Positions 1-11,900 of a stretch of 64,000 nt of DNA are shown piece by piece. Made by a program: the position numbers and the translations under genes. Position 1 is the stretch's first letter; the number at the start of each line of letters is the position of its first letter. The notes under the pieces were generated by a model. That model did no database searches, was not told the origin of the DNA, and saw only the letters and a list, made by a program, of their open reading frames with translations. The DNA is from Corydoras sp. C115 (Eukaryota; Chordata; Actinopteri; Siluriformes; Callichthyidae): contig JAFMOC010000173.1 of NCBI GenBank assembly GCA_019802505.1, positions 647,501 through 711,500 on the forward strand, read 5' to 3'.

Positions 1-75
1 ACTTTTGCTTTCCTAAGACCACGCTTTAGAAGAACTAATTAGTTTTTAATTAAGCTTAAACATATTCGTTATAAG

Positions 76-413
76 GGCGGCACGGTGGCTTAGTGGTTAG
101 CACGTTCGCCTCTCAGCGCTAGGGATTCCCGGTTCGAATCCCCATCTGGGTGGAGTTTCCATGTTCTCCCCGTGTCCGTGTGGGTTTCCTCCGGGTTCTC
201 CGGTTTCCTCCCACAGTCCAAAAACATGGATCAAGTTAATTGAGTTCTCTAAATTGCCCCATATAGAGTGTGTGTGAGTGTGTACCCAGCGATGGATTGG
301 CGCCCTGTCCTGGGTGTATCTGCCCAGCGCCCGAGACGTTCTCCCCTGGATGGGCATTGGGAACCCCACCGCCACTCTAATAGAGGATAAAGCGGGAGAT
401 AATGAATGAATGA
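76..413 (+). mobile_element. SINE-1 copy, full length
   Basis: tRNA-derived SINE with head GGCGGCACGGTGGCTTAG, an A-box-like TGGCTTAGTGGTTAGC, a B-box-like GGTTCGAATCC, a conserved core around CATGTTCTCCCCGTGTCCG and a (TGAA)n tail. It is flanked by a perfect 12-bp target-site duplication, ATATTCGTTATA, at 62-73 and 414-425, so both ends are certain. Confidence 0.93.
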
Positions 414-750
414 ATATTCGTTATAGCTAGCTGCTGTAAATAAAAGAGCGCTTTAAAAACCTTTAAAGATTTATTTAAGCGACATCAATTTAGCTGTCAC
501 TTAAGTGAGTAAAAGGAAATAGTTAAGCTCTGCATGGCTAACGACACAGCTGTCCTTGTTGTTATAACTGGGCCGTAAACACGGCACAGAGCTCAGTTTC
601 ATTGTTCTTTCCCGTTATGGTCACAAAGAAGTAAACATGTCATACGTGCATTCGTTCAGTAGTTGTACCCGCGGCTTTTAAATAGCAGTGGCATGCGTCC
701 GTCATCCCTCCATGTATCATTCCAAACATTTCTCTCTCTCTCTTATTCAG

Positions 751-923
751 ATGCATAGAACAGACGTTTCACCGCTGCCCTGCCTTGCCAACCACAAGCG
801 TGATCATAGTGTTCCATAATGAGGCCTGGAGCACATTGCTGCGGACAGTCTACAGTGTTCTCCACACTTCTCCTGCCCTCCTTCTCAAGGAGATCATCCT
901 AGTTGATGATGCCAGCACAGACG
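751..923 (+). CDS. galnt3: galnt3 first visible exon (catalytic GT-A start)
   Basis: A pyrimidine-rich acceptor ends at 750. The exon reads CIEQTFHRCPALPTTSVIIV and on to VDDASTD, the UDP-sugar-binding part of the GT2-type fold. It opens mid-codon (last base of a Glu codon) and ends in phase 1 at GACG before GTAATA. Since it opens mid-codon, an upstream exon must exist, but I see none in 1-750. Confidence 0.93.
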
Positions 924-2587
924 GTAATAATCCTCCACCCCACCATGTAGGACCACCCAGGTCAGCCCGAAAATCGGTGAGGGGGCTGATTGAACATGCA
1001 TATGGTCAGAGCATTGAGAAATTGCAGAAATGCAGAGCTGCTTGCATTTTTTTATTTTTATTTTTTTTTTATTTTTTATTTTTATTTTTTTAAAACAATA
1101 ACCTATTACAGGGGCGGCACGGTGGCTTAGTGGTTAGCACATTCGCCTCTCAGCACTAGGGATTCCCGGTTCGAATCCCCATCTGGGTGGAGTTTCCATG
1201 TTCTCCCCGTGTCCGCGTGGGTTTCCTCCGGGTTCTCCGGTTTCCTCCCACAGTCCAAAAACATGGATCAAGGCAATTGAATTCTCTAAATTGCCCCATA
1301 TAGAGTGTGTCTGTGTGAGTGAGTGTGTGCCCAGCGATGGATTGGCGCCCTGTCCTGGGTCTATCTGCCCAGCACCCGAGACGTTCTCCCCTGGATGGGC
1401 ATGGGGAACCCCACCGCGACCCTAATAGAGGATAAAGCGGGAGATAATGAATGAATGAATGAACCTATTACAGTCTATACGTTTATATAGACACTATCAA
1501 GGCCTGCAACATATGCTCGGTCACCTGACTGAGCCACAGCGCCACCATTGTTCTCCAGTCATAAAACTTTCCCAAAGACAGAACACCAAGAGAGCACTTA
1601 AGACTTAGCACTTAGTCCAGGACTGGCAGGCTTCCATGCAGGACATATAAGTTTATAAGTGTCACTCGTACTCTGCCTCTGACCGTATTTCTGGCTCGTT
1701 CTTTACTCATCAGTCCTCTTTTGTCGATTGAATTTGTTTATGAAACCCCATTACCAGAAAGGTTGGAGGAATTCCTAAAAATGCAATAAATATTTGTATA
1801 ACACATTTATTTGTATCTGTTCAGTGTGAACAAAATTTAAAATGAATGTCTGTAGCAGAGGGCGGCACGGTGGTTAGCACATTCGCCTCTCTGCGAGGGG
1901 GATCCAGGTTTGAATCCCACTCTGGGTGGAGTTTGCATGTTCTCCCTGTGCCCGCACTAGATTCCACAAACATGGATTAGGAGTGACGGTGCAGTATGAG
2001 AACTATATATATTGTAGTTGTGGTCTTTGTATAATTTGATGAATTTCGGTTCACACCACTTCTTTGTGAGCTGATATCTGATAAACAAATACCTCTGTTT
2101 TTCACTTTGCTATGTCATTCGGGCATTGAAACACACACATACACACACACTGAGTGAAGTTGGCACACGTGCCCTGAGCGGTGGGCAGCCCTGTATACAA
2201 CACCTGGGGAGCATCTGTGCCTAGGTGCCTTGCTTAATATATATATTTCATTCATTATCTCCCACTTTATCCCCTACTAGGGTCGCGGTGGGGTTCCCCA
2301 TGCCCATCCAGGGGAGAACGTCTCGGGCGCTGGGCAGATAGACCCAGGACAGGGCGCCAATCCATCGCTGGGTACACACTCATACACTCAAACACACTCT
2401 ATATGGGACAATTTAGAGAACTTAATTAACTTGATCCATGTTTTTGGACTGTGGGAGGAAACCGGAGAACCCGGAGGAAACCCAGGTGGACACGGGGAGA
2501 ACATGGAAAGTCCACCCAGATGGGGATTCGAACCGGGAATCCATAGCGCTGAGAGGCGAACGTGCTGACCACTAAGCCACCGTGCCG

Positions 2588-2639
<52 letters not shown>

Positions 2640-2645
2640 AAAAAA

Positions 2646-2742
<97 letters not shown>

Positions 2743-2881
2743 TATTATTTTTTTAAAGGCAATAAGTACTTTACAATTACAAAAATTCAAATTCATTTTG
2801 TAAACTCTGACATAAGTGACATAAGTCTCATTATCAGTAGTGCTCAGACATGTTAGACAGTAAATGTCCATATGTTTTCCC

Positions 2882-2951
<70 letters not shown>

Positions 2952-5900
2952 TGTCAATTGTCTTAAATCACCTTTATGTGGAATGGACATGACAGAGTTA
3001 GGTTTTTTATTTCAACTATTCCTGACCATTACATTTATACTTTAAATTTCAGCATTAGTTTTAGCAACTGTTCTATCAAGAAATCTCTTTTTTCTGTTAG
3101 AAAGACATTTTAAAGTTTTTTATGGTGCATATAGACTAATCTGTGAGCATAGATTATTTAGGTCTGCAACTGATAGACATGTCCAGACACTGGTTATCTT
3201 CATTAGTGAGGTTCTGCCAAGTCTGTTATGCAGCTGTTTTCAGTTTCTGCTCATTTTCCATTATGTAGAATAGAAATCAGATGGCGTGATTGATTTGGCA
3301 ACTTAAGAAAAATCCAGCCTTAGGCCCCGAAGCTCTTCAGTAGTAGTGTGTTTGAGGTTTTTGCTTTGTTAAGTGCTATCCATTTATTTTTTTAAAGAAT
3401 TAGCTTTATTGGCCTCAGTATGCCTCCAAGTTCATCTGAAGTCACATCAGGAAAGATAAATGGCTTAAAGTCAGTTTTCTGCCATTCTGCCCATAATAAT
3501 TTGACACAAGTCCTTCAGGCTTTTATGTACTTCTGCGCACTGTAAATGGGGACTTTGTGTAACTGAGGCGTTCCTATGGTTAAGTCTTGTTGTAAATTTT
3601 TTAATGTGGTGTTGGTGTACTTTTCTTTTTACTTTAGAGTGATGTTGCTTTGCATGTTTTGGTGAGCCTGGGTTATAAAGATTTTATGTAGTACTTAACT
3701 AAACTTGAAATGTATTGTGCTGTAAAACAAAGATACAAAGAACATATCCTTACAGCATCATTGTTTATGTTTACCAATCTCTCTGATGAGAAACGTCCTT
3801 AAGACAGAATGTAATGTAGTTGTTATTGCAAGTGCACACCATAAAGATAGCGCTGTAATAAGTTCAGAAATGTTCATTTTGTTTTATAACATCCTTTAAA
3901 CAGAACGGCTGAAGGGAGAGTTGGACGACTACACAAAGCAGCTTCAGATTGTCCATGTAGTGCGGCAGATTGAAAGGAAAGGACTCATCACTGCACGTCT
4001 CCTCGGAGCCTCTGTAGCCACTGGAGACACTCTCACCTTTCTGGATGCCCATTGTAAGTTTGTTACATTACATACTTACACCCAATTAAAACCATTCATT
4101 CATTCATTCATTCATTATCTTCCGCTTTATCCTCTATTAGGGTCGCGGGGCCCAATTAAAACCAGTTAAATTAAATTTATTTAATTGTATTTGAAATATT
4201 AAAAATTTTAGCATTATGGTAAAAAAAAAGAATTATGTCAAGAAATCGGCGGCACGGTGGCTTAGTGGTTAGCACGTTCGCCTCTCAGCACTAGGGATTC
4301 CCGGTTTGAATCCCCATCTGGGTGGAGTTTCCATGTTCTCCCCGTGTCTGCGTGGGTTTCCTCCGGGTTCTCCGGTTTCCTCCCACAGTCCAAAAACATG
4401 GATCAAGTCAATTGAATTCTCAAAAAATTTCCCCATATAGAGTGTGTCTGTGTGAGTGAGTGTGTGCCCAGCGATGGATTGGAGCACTGTCCTGGGTCTA
4501 TCTGCCCAGCGCCCGAGACGTTCTCCCCTGGATGGGCATGGGGAACCCCACCGCGACCCTAATAGAGGATAAAGCGGGAGATAATGAATAAATGAATGTC
4601 AAGAAATCAATGACACACTGACACTCCTAAATCAATACACTAATAATAATAATAATAATAATAATAATCAAGGAGGGCAGCACGGTGGCTTAGTGGTTAG
4701 CACGTTCGCCTCTCAGCGCTAGGGATTCCCGGCTGGAGTTTCCATGTTCTCCCTGTGTCCGCGTGGGTTTCCTCCGGGTTCTCCGGTTTTCTCCCACAGT
4801 CTAAAAACATGGATCAAGTCAATTGAATTCTCCAAATTGCCCCATATAGAGTGTGTGTGTGTCTGTGTGTGTGTGTGTGAGTGTGTGCTCAGCGATGGAT
4901 TAGCGCCCTGTCCTGGGTCTATCTGCCCAGCGCCTGAAACGTTCTCCCCTGGATGGGCATGGGGAACCCCACCGCGACCCTAATAGAGGATAAAGCGGGA
5001 GATAATGAATGAATGAATGAATGAATGATAATCAATACACGCATGAATACACTAACATAACATAAGCCTGCTGGAGGGCCTTGTTGTCACCAACTCAAAA
5101 TCTGATTGGTTGATGTGTTATCAGCACCAGAAACCTGGCAACAAATGCTGCTGAAATGTGATTGGCTAAATGCTTTAATAAGAACACCATGAAAAGGAAA
5201 GGCCTTGATGGAAAACCACTGATGAATACATGTATGATGGTGTAAGCTTTGACGTGGTAATCAGAAGGGCGTGGTAGCTCAGTGGGAAGGGTGTGGTAGC
5301 TCAGTGGTCAGGGTGTTGGGCTGTAAATCCAGGTTGGGTGTTCAAATCCCAGGTCCACTGAAGTTACCAATGTGGGTTCTTGAGCAAGACCCTTAACCCT
5401 CATTGCTCCAGGGATGTTGTGATGAACCCTGTGCTCTCCTTGTAAGTCGCTTTGGATAAAAGCGTCCAATAAATGACCAAATGTAAATCTAATCAATCCG
5501 TAACAGAATATGCAACCTTCAGCTAAACAACTAGCAAATTATTTTTGAGTTTAGTGGACTACATGTGAGTAGCTGCCCTAAACAGCATTGTGCAGGGAGT
5601 GACACAGGATGCAATGCGCAAAAGAATCCAGAATAGTGACATTTTCAAGGACTGGTTTTCTTTTGCAGTTTTGCACATTGTGTCAATAATATCACAGTTT
5701 CAGAGGGTTCATTAGAAAAAAACAACCGATTAGTTCATCATACAAGCTAAAATGGAGCCTTTTCACATCTGTTTAGTCCACTTAAATCAAATTCTATTTT
5801 TTTTTTTTTTAATTCTCGGTGTGATCTGTTTGGGCATGTGTGAATGCAGTTATTTAATGCAGACCAAAACCTTTTAGATCAGGTGTCTTTTTAAAAAACT

Positions 5901-8900
5901 AATTGTAATGTGTTTCATTTGTAGTGAGAACTTGAGCTGGTCTTGAGCTATTAGATGTAGTATACAATCGTTAAAAAAAAACTACTGATCCAGTTTACAT
6001 TTAATCAGTCGAAGATCCATCTATCCATTATCGTCCGCTTTATCCTATATTAGGGTCGCGGGGGGTTCCCCATGCCCATCCAGGGGAGAACGTTTCAGGC
6101 GCTGGGCAGATACACCCAGGACAGGGCGCCAATCTATCGCTGGGCCCACACTTACTCACACACACACATACACAAACACACTCTATATGGGGCAATTTGG
6201 AGAATTCAATTGACCTTGAGCCATGTTTTTGGACTGTGGGAGGAAACCGGAGAACCCGGAGGAAACCCACGTGGACACGGGGAGAACATGGAGAACCAGA
6301 TTTGACCACTAATCACCCAAAGATAACCCATTATATCAATTAGATTTTGAAATTGGGGTTGGTTAAAAGAGGGTGGTGACATCAGGACTGTAAACAAGAC
6401 GGAACTGTCTCTGTTTAAGGAATGACAAAAATATATATATTTTAAAAAGCAATATGGTGAGCAAAATTGACGCAGACAATTATTATTAAGAAGTCAGAAC
6501 TTAGACCTGACTTCTTAATAATAAGCGGGAGATAATGAATGAATGAATGTGTACAATTAACATACAATTTGTAAAGAGAAACGTGAAAGCAGTGCTTAGT
6601 GATACTGTATTTAGTGAATGTTCTTGAAGAAGAAACATGTGCCAAGATGCTATATGGACAGACTGGTTTCTGTAATTCAGGTAATTGGTGGAACTATTTC
6701 ACTTAATGAACTAATTATTTTCATACCTGATATACCAGTGGGTGGCACGGTGGCTTAGTGGTTAGCACGTTCGCCTCTCAGCACTAGGGATTCCCGGTTC
6801 GAATCCCAATCTGGGTGGAGTTTCCATGTTCTCCCCGTGTCTGCGTGGGTTTCTTCCAGGTTCTCCGGTTTCCTCCCACAGTCCAAAAACATGGATCAAG
6901 TTCAGCTGAATTCTCCAAATCGCCCCATATAGAGTGTGTTTGTGTGCGTGTCTGTGGGGAACCCCCCCCCCCCCCCCCCCCCCGTGAACCTAATAGAGGA
7001 TAAAGTGGAAGATAATGGATGGATGGACATACCAGTTCTAACCGTGTTATGTATGATGCTTAAATATTTTACGTTTGGAAAAATGTTTGTTAAAAAGGGT
7101 CGTGCAACTATTTGTAGGCTGTACACACAGTTCATTCATTCATTATCTCCCACTTTATCCTCTATTAGGGTTGTGGTGGGGTTCCCCATGCCCATCCAGG
7201 GGAGAACGTCTCGGGCACTGGGCAGATAGACCCAGGACAGGGCGCCAATCCATCGCTGGGCACACACTCACTCACACAGACACACTCTATATGGGGCAAT
7301 TTTTTTTGAGAATTCAGTTGACTTGATCCATGTTTTTGGACTGTGGGAGGAAACCGGAGAACCCGGAGGAAACCCACGAAGACGGGAGCGGCCACCGTGC
7401 CGCTCCTGTACACACAGTGATATTTAAAATATTTCTGAAGGAACATAACATTAAACTTCATAAAAAAATAGATAGTAAAATGAAGCAAGTAAGACAATTA
7501 ATTATGGCAGTTAATTTATTTCCTACATACTCATACTTAATGCCGCTGTGGCATGAGTACATCTAGAACTTTTAGGATTATACAGTTAATTGTTAATAAG
7601 TGGATAATAATCAAGTGTGGGTGGGGAAAAGAACAAGTCAAAATATTTGAAGTGAAGGGTGTTGCAGGGATAATGCAACATGTGGGATGTGTAAACATGC
7701 TGCAGCACCTCAACCTCCCATGACCTTGACGAGGCTTCTGATTTCATTTTATAAATTGAGATTTATAAATTCTGAAAAACAGACTAAAAAAGCTTTTTGG
7801 ATTAAATAAATAAAGTATGTTTGAAGGATGAAAAGCCACACATCTGTTCTATTATGGTTTGGGTTTATTTTGCAATGCAATGCATTGCATTACTGGTAAA
7901 AAATATTTGTGACCACAAACCTCTTGTAGGATGTGTGTTTGTCAAAAGGCATACCTTTAAGGATAAACTACTTATTTCATGTTCAAAGTACATTACACTT
8001 TTTTTTTCTTGTCTGTACACATGCCATTTGTACACTAATGTACAAACTGTGAACTCTTAGATCATTGCATTACATTTACGTTTGGTCATTTATCAGATGC
8101 TTTTATCCAAAGCGACTTACAAGGTGAGCACAGGGTTAATCACAACATCCCTGGAGCAATGAGGGTTAAGGATCTTGCTCAAGGACCCACATTAATAACT
8201 TCAGTGGACCTGGGATTTGAACCCCCGACCTTCAGATCGACTGCCGTAACCACTGAGCTACCACGCCCCAGATCACTGCCTATTTATATACTAATATATT
8301 TATACTTATATACTAAATGTATTTCTTATTCCTCTTCCAATTCCTTCCAATCTCCAGTAAGGTTAATTATTTTAAATTGATGCAACTTATATTTTATTAC
8401 GATAAAATTGAACACATCGGATTTAGAACAAATTGTTAAACACGTTTAACAGAATTAAAGAACAGTATTTAACAAAATAGTTGGATACGTTTGGGAGTGT
8501 TTCTTCTACTAACTATAAAAGTGCAGCACAGACCAGATCAAACCAGTTTATCTTGGGGAAGAGACATAGACAGACTCACTAATGAACACATTTATGCCAC
8601 TGGGCAATTAACTATTATAACAATTTATCTGCAAACCTAAAAGGAAAATGGGAAAGCCCAGAAGAAAAGCCTGAAGACACTAGGAGAACATGCAAATGTT
8701 TTAAAAACCCACCCTACCCTCCTAAAAATTGATCTCAGGATGTTCCTGTTGCGAGACAACCCATTATATTAGTCTTATATTAGAATACTGACACTTTAGG
8801 AATAAGCAAAACATATCAGATAGGCTAATCATTCAGTTATTTATTCATTATCTTCCACTTAATCCTTTACTAGGGTCGGGGGGGGAGGGATATACCGGAC

Positions 8901-11900
8901 AGATATACCCAGGACAGGGCATCTCTCACTGGGCAAGCCTACACACACATTATGGGGCAATTTAGAGCATTCAGTTTACCTTGAATCCATGTTTTTCGAC
9001 TGTGGGTGGAAACCAGAGAACATACCGGAAACCCACACAGACACGTGGAACGTGGAAACTTCACCCAGATTGAGCAACTTTTTTGTTTTTCAATATTTTT
9101 AATTTTATAACATCCTTACACACTACTCCTCCCTACAATCTTTTCCAAAATGTCTTCCTCTTTTTTTTTTCACAGGTGAATGTTTTAATGGTTGGCTCGA
9201 GCCTTTGTTGGCACGAATAGCAGAGAACTACACGCGGTGGTAAGCCCAGACATCACCACTATCGACCTGAACACTTTTGAGTTCATGAAGCCCTCTCCCT
9301 ATGGCCAGAATCACAACCGGGGCAACTTTGATTGGGGTCTATCTTTTGGCTGGGAGGGCTTGCCAGAGCACGAAAAGAAGAGACGCAAAGACGAGACCTA
9401 TCCCATCAAGTAAGACCCCCATATTGATCATATACTGATAACCACCTCACTACTGTACATTTACTGTCCAAAATGAGAAATCTACTAGTTGCCTTGTCGT
9501 TGCCTTTGCTCGGTGGATTCGCGCATTTAGACTTACAGGTCTTTACACAAATAGGTCTTCACACGAGAGGGCGGAACATGAGAGGGCGGAACATGAGAGG
9601 GCTGTTGCGTCAGCGTATCGAAGGTTCTTAAATAGCCCGGATGAAACTAGACAAGATGCACCACACGCCCCCTCTGGAACACTAACACTTTGAATGCAAG
9701 GTGCAAATAGGCAGCAGCCCGAAACTAGAAACTGAAACTGCTAATGACGGCTATATTCTCACTAACCGACAGTAATGTTTTTAATATTTAAGAGAAAAAT
9801 CACCCAAAAAAATGCAATCAACAACGATTATGTAAAAAATATGGGTATTACCGTGATGCAGAACAGGGTATCCGACGCAACAGCAGTTCGGTTAATACTG
9901 GATGGAACCTGAATATTAATTGGACTGGCGGTCCTGCAGGACGCCCCCTAATGGACTCACATATAGTTTTCCAGTTGTTAGTTTTTTCAATTGTTTAATA
10001 TCTGTACATAGCTGTCCTACATTGTTGTTGCTGCCTGGCCGCTCAAGGACGATGAGTCCCCCACTGAGTCATGGTCCTCCCAAGGTTTCTTCCTTAAATA
10101 ACAACATAAAAGGGAGTTTTTTCTTGCCACTGTCGCTTCGGCTTGCTCTTTGGGGGTTTAAAGGCTTTTCATTCTGTAAAGCTGCTTTGTGACAATGTAC
10201 TGTTGTAAAAAGCGCGACAGAAATAAATACTTGAACTTGAACTTGAACTTACAAACACCTGACTTGTTCTGTTTATTTTGTTTATTACCGACTTGTAATA
10301 AACTGTTTATTTTAATCTATTATTCAAATGACTATTTAATTTAATTTTAATTATATCGTCTTTCTGAACTGTAACAGAACACCAACGTTTGCTGGAGGAC
10401 TTTTCTCTATTTCTAAGGAATATTTTTACCACATTGGAAGCTATGATGAGGAGATGGAGATCTGGGGTGGAGAAAACATTGAAATGTCATTCAGGGTAAG
10501 GGATAACCAGACAGGGATTAATAACTTACTTGCAAATATAAATACAACAATGTCCGTGAGTAAACATACAAAATCAGCAAAATGTGTGTGTGTGTGTGTG
10601 TGTATGTGTATATATATATATATATAGTATGTAGTGTGTATTACTGTCTTTTAGTATCAGTGTATAGATTGCATTACACATAACCAATATCCATCCATTA
10701 TCTTCCGCTTTATCCTATATTAGGGTCGCGGGGGGGTTCCCCATTCCCATCCAGGGGAGAACATTTGGGCACTGGACAGATACACCCAGGACAGGGTGCC
10801 AATCTATCGCTGGACACACACAGACTCACACAAACACAATTCAATTGACCTTGATCCATGTTTTTGGACTGTGGGAGGAAACCGGAGAACCCGGAGGAAA
10901 CCCATGGGGACATGGGGAGAACATGGAAACTCCACCCTGATTGGGATTCAAACCCTGCTGCCCCATAACCCATATGTTAATATTAATGGAATTGCAGTGA
11001 CAAGAATGTGTTTCCCATTTTCACATTGTATTTGAATCTTTTGCTGGGATGTACAATACAACAGTTTCTAAAACTATGTATTTTTTCCTATTTTCTGCCT
11101 AAAATGTAGGTGTGGCAGTGTGGGGGGCAGTTGGAAATCATCCCCTGCTCTATTGTGGGTCATGTCTTCCGTACTAAGAGCCCTCATACCTTTCCCAAGG
11201 GCACTCAGGTGATCGCCCGTAACGAAGTCCGACTGGCCGAGGTCTGGATGGACAGCTACAAGGAGATTTTCTATCGCAGGAATCAACAAGCTGCCCAGAT
11301 AGCCAAAGAGGTAAATGTTAGGAAATCCATCCATCCATCCATTATCTTCCGCTTTATCCACTATTAGGGTCGGGGCGGGTTCCCCATACCCATCTCGGGC
11401 GCTGGGCAGATAGACCCAGGACAGGACGCCAATCTATCGCTGGGCACACACTCACTTACACAGACACACTCTATATCGGGCAATTTGGAGAATTCCATTG
11501 ACTTGATCCATGTTTTTGGACTGTGGGAGGAAACCGGAGAACCCGGAGGAAACCCACGCGGACACGGGGAGAACATGGAGACTCGACCCAGATTGGGATT
11601 CGAACCGGGAAACCATAGTGCTGAGAGGAGAACACTCTAACCACCATAATTAGAGAACCACTAAACCACCATGCCATGTTAGTAAATGAAAAATGTTAAA
11701 AATCTCATGTTTTCTAATGGAAGTGCAGTGTGGAAGTGCAGAGGGCATTTCTACTGATTGTTTCACCTCATTGAGGATGTAGGCTGGGTGGGTGGATGGG
11801 GGGGGGTTATTGACTGAGGACCATTTGGCATTAATACTCAATTATATAACTATGTTATGACTTATGCAGTTACTACAGACTCTTTCTGATTGAGACTGGC

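Larger units (their letters stand above)
924..3903 (+). other. galnt3: galnt3 intron
   Basis: Intron of 2,980 bases. It holds T-rich sequence at 1050-1095, SINE-1 copies at 1113, 1860 and 2248, a SINE-3 fragment near 2125, (AT)n and (GT)n arrays, and about 950 bases of plain AT-rich DNA (2951-3900) in which I see nothing. Confidence 0.85.
4054..9175 (+). other. galnt3: galnt3 intron
   Basis: Intron of about 5.1 kb. It is filled mainly by SINE-1 copies (4248, 4676, 6022, 6741, 7131, 8840), two SINE-2 copies (5268, 8070), poly-C at 6962-6983 and a small palindrome at 6480-6524. The rest (5490-6020, 7420-8070, 8280-8830) is AT-rich, with no signal I recognise. Confidence 0.8.

Noticed and set aside
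97..375. Many 60-130 residue ORFs reading like VGFPMPIQGRTSRALGRYTQ or MFSPCPRGFPPGSPVSSHSP throughout the window
   Set aside because: They are translations of SINE-1 in either strand and vary with each copy's decay. They are not genes.
5268..5350. Possible tRNA gene (TGGTAGCTCAGTGG with GTTCAAATCC)
   Set aside because: Acceptor stem does not close and the sequence continues into a SINE-2 body repeated elsewhere; it is a SINE head.
9178..9243. Alternative splicing to explain the galnt3 frame break
   Set aside because: Conserved coding runs without a gap from one frame to the other within a few bases; no intron can fit and phases demand one extra base.
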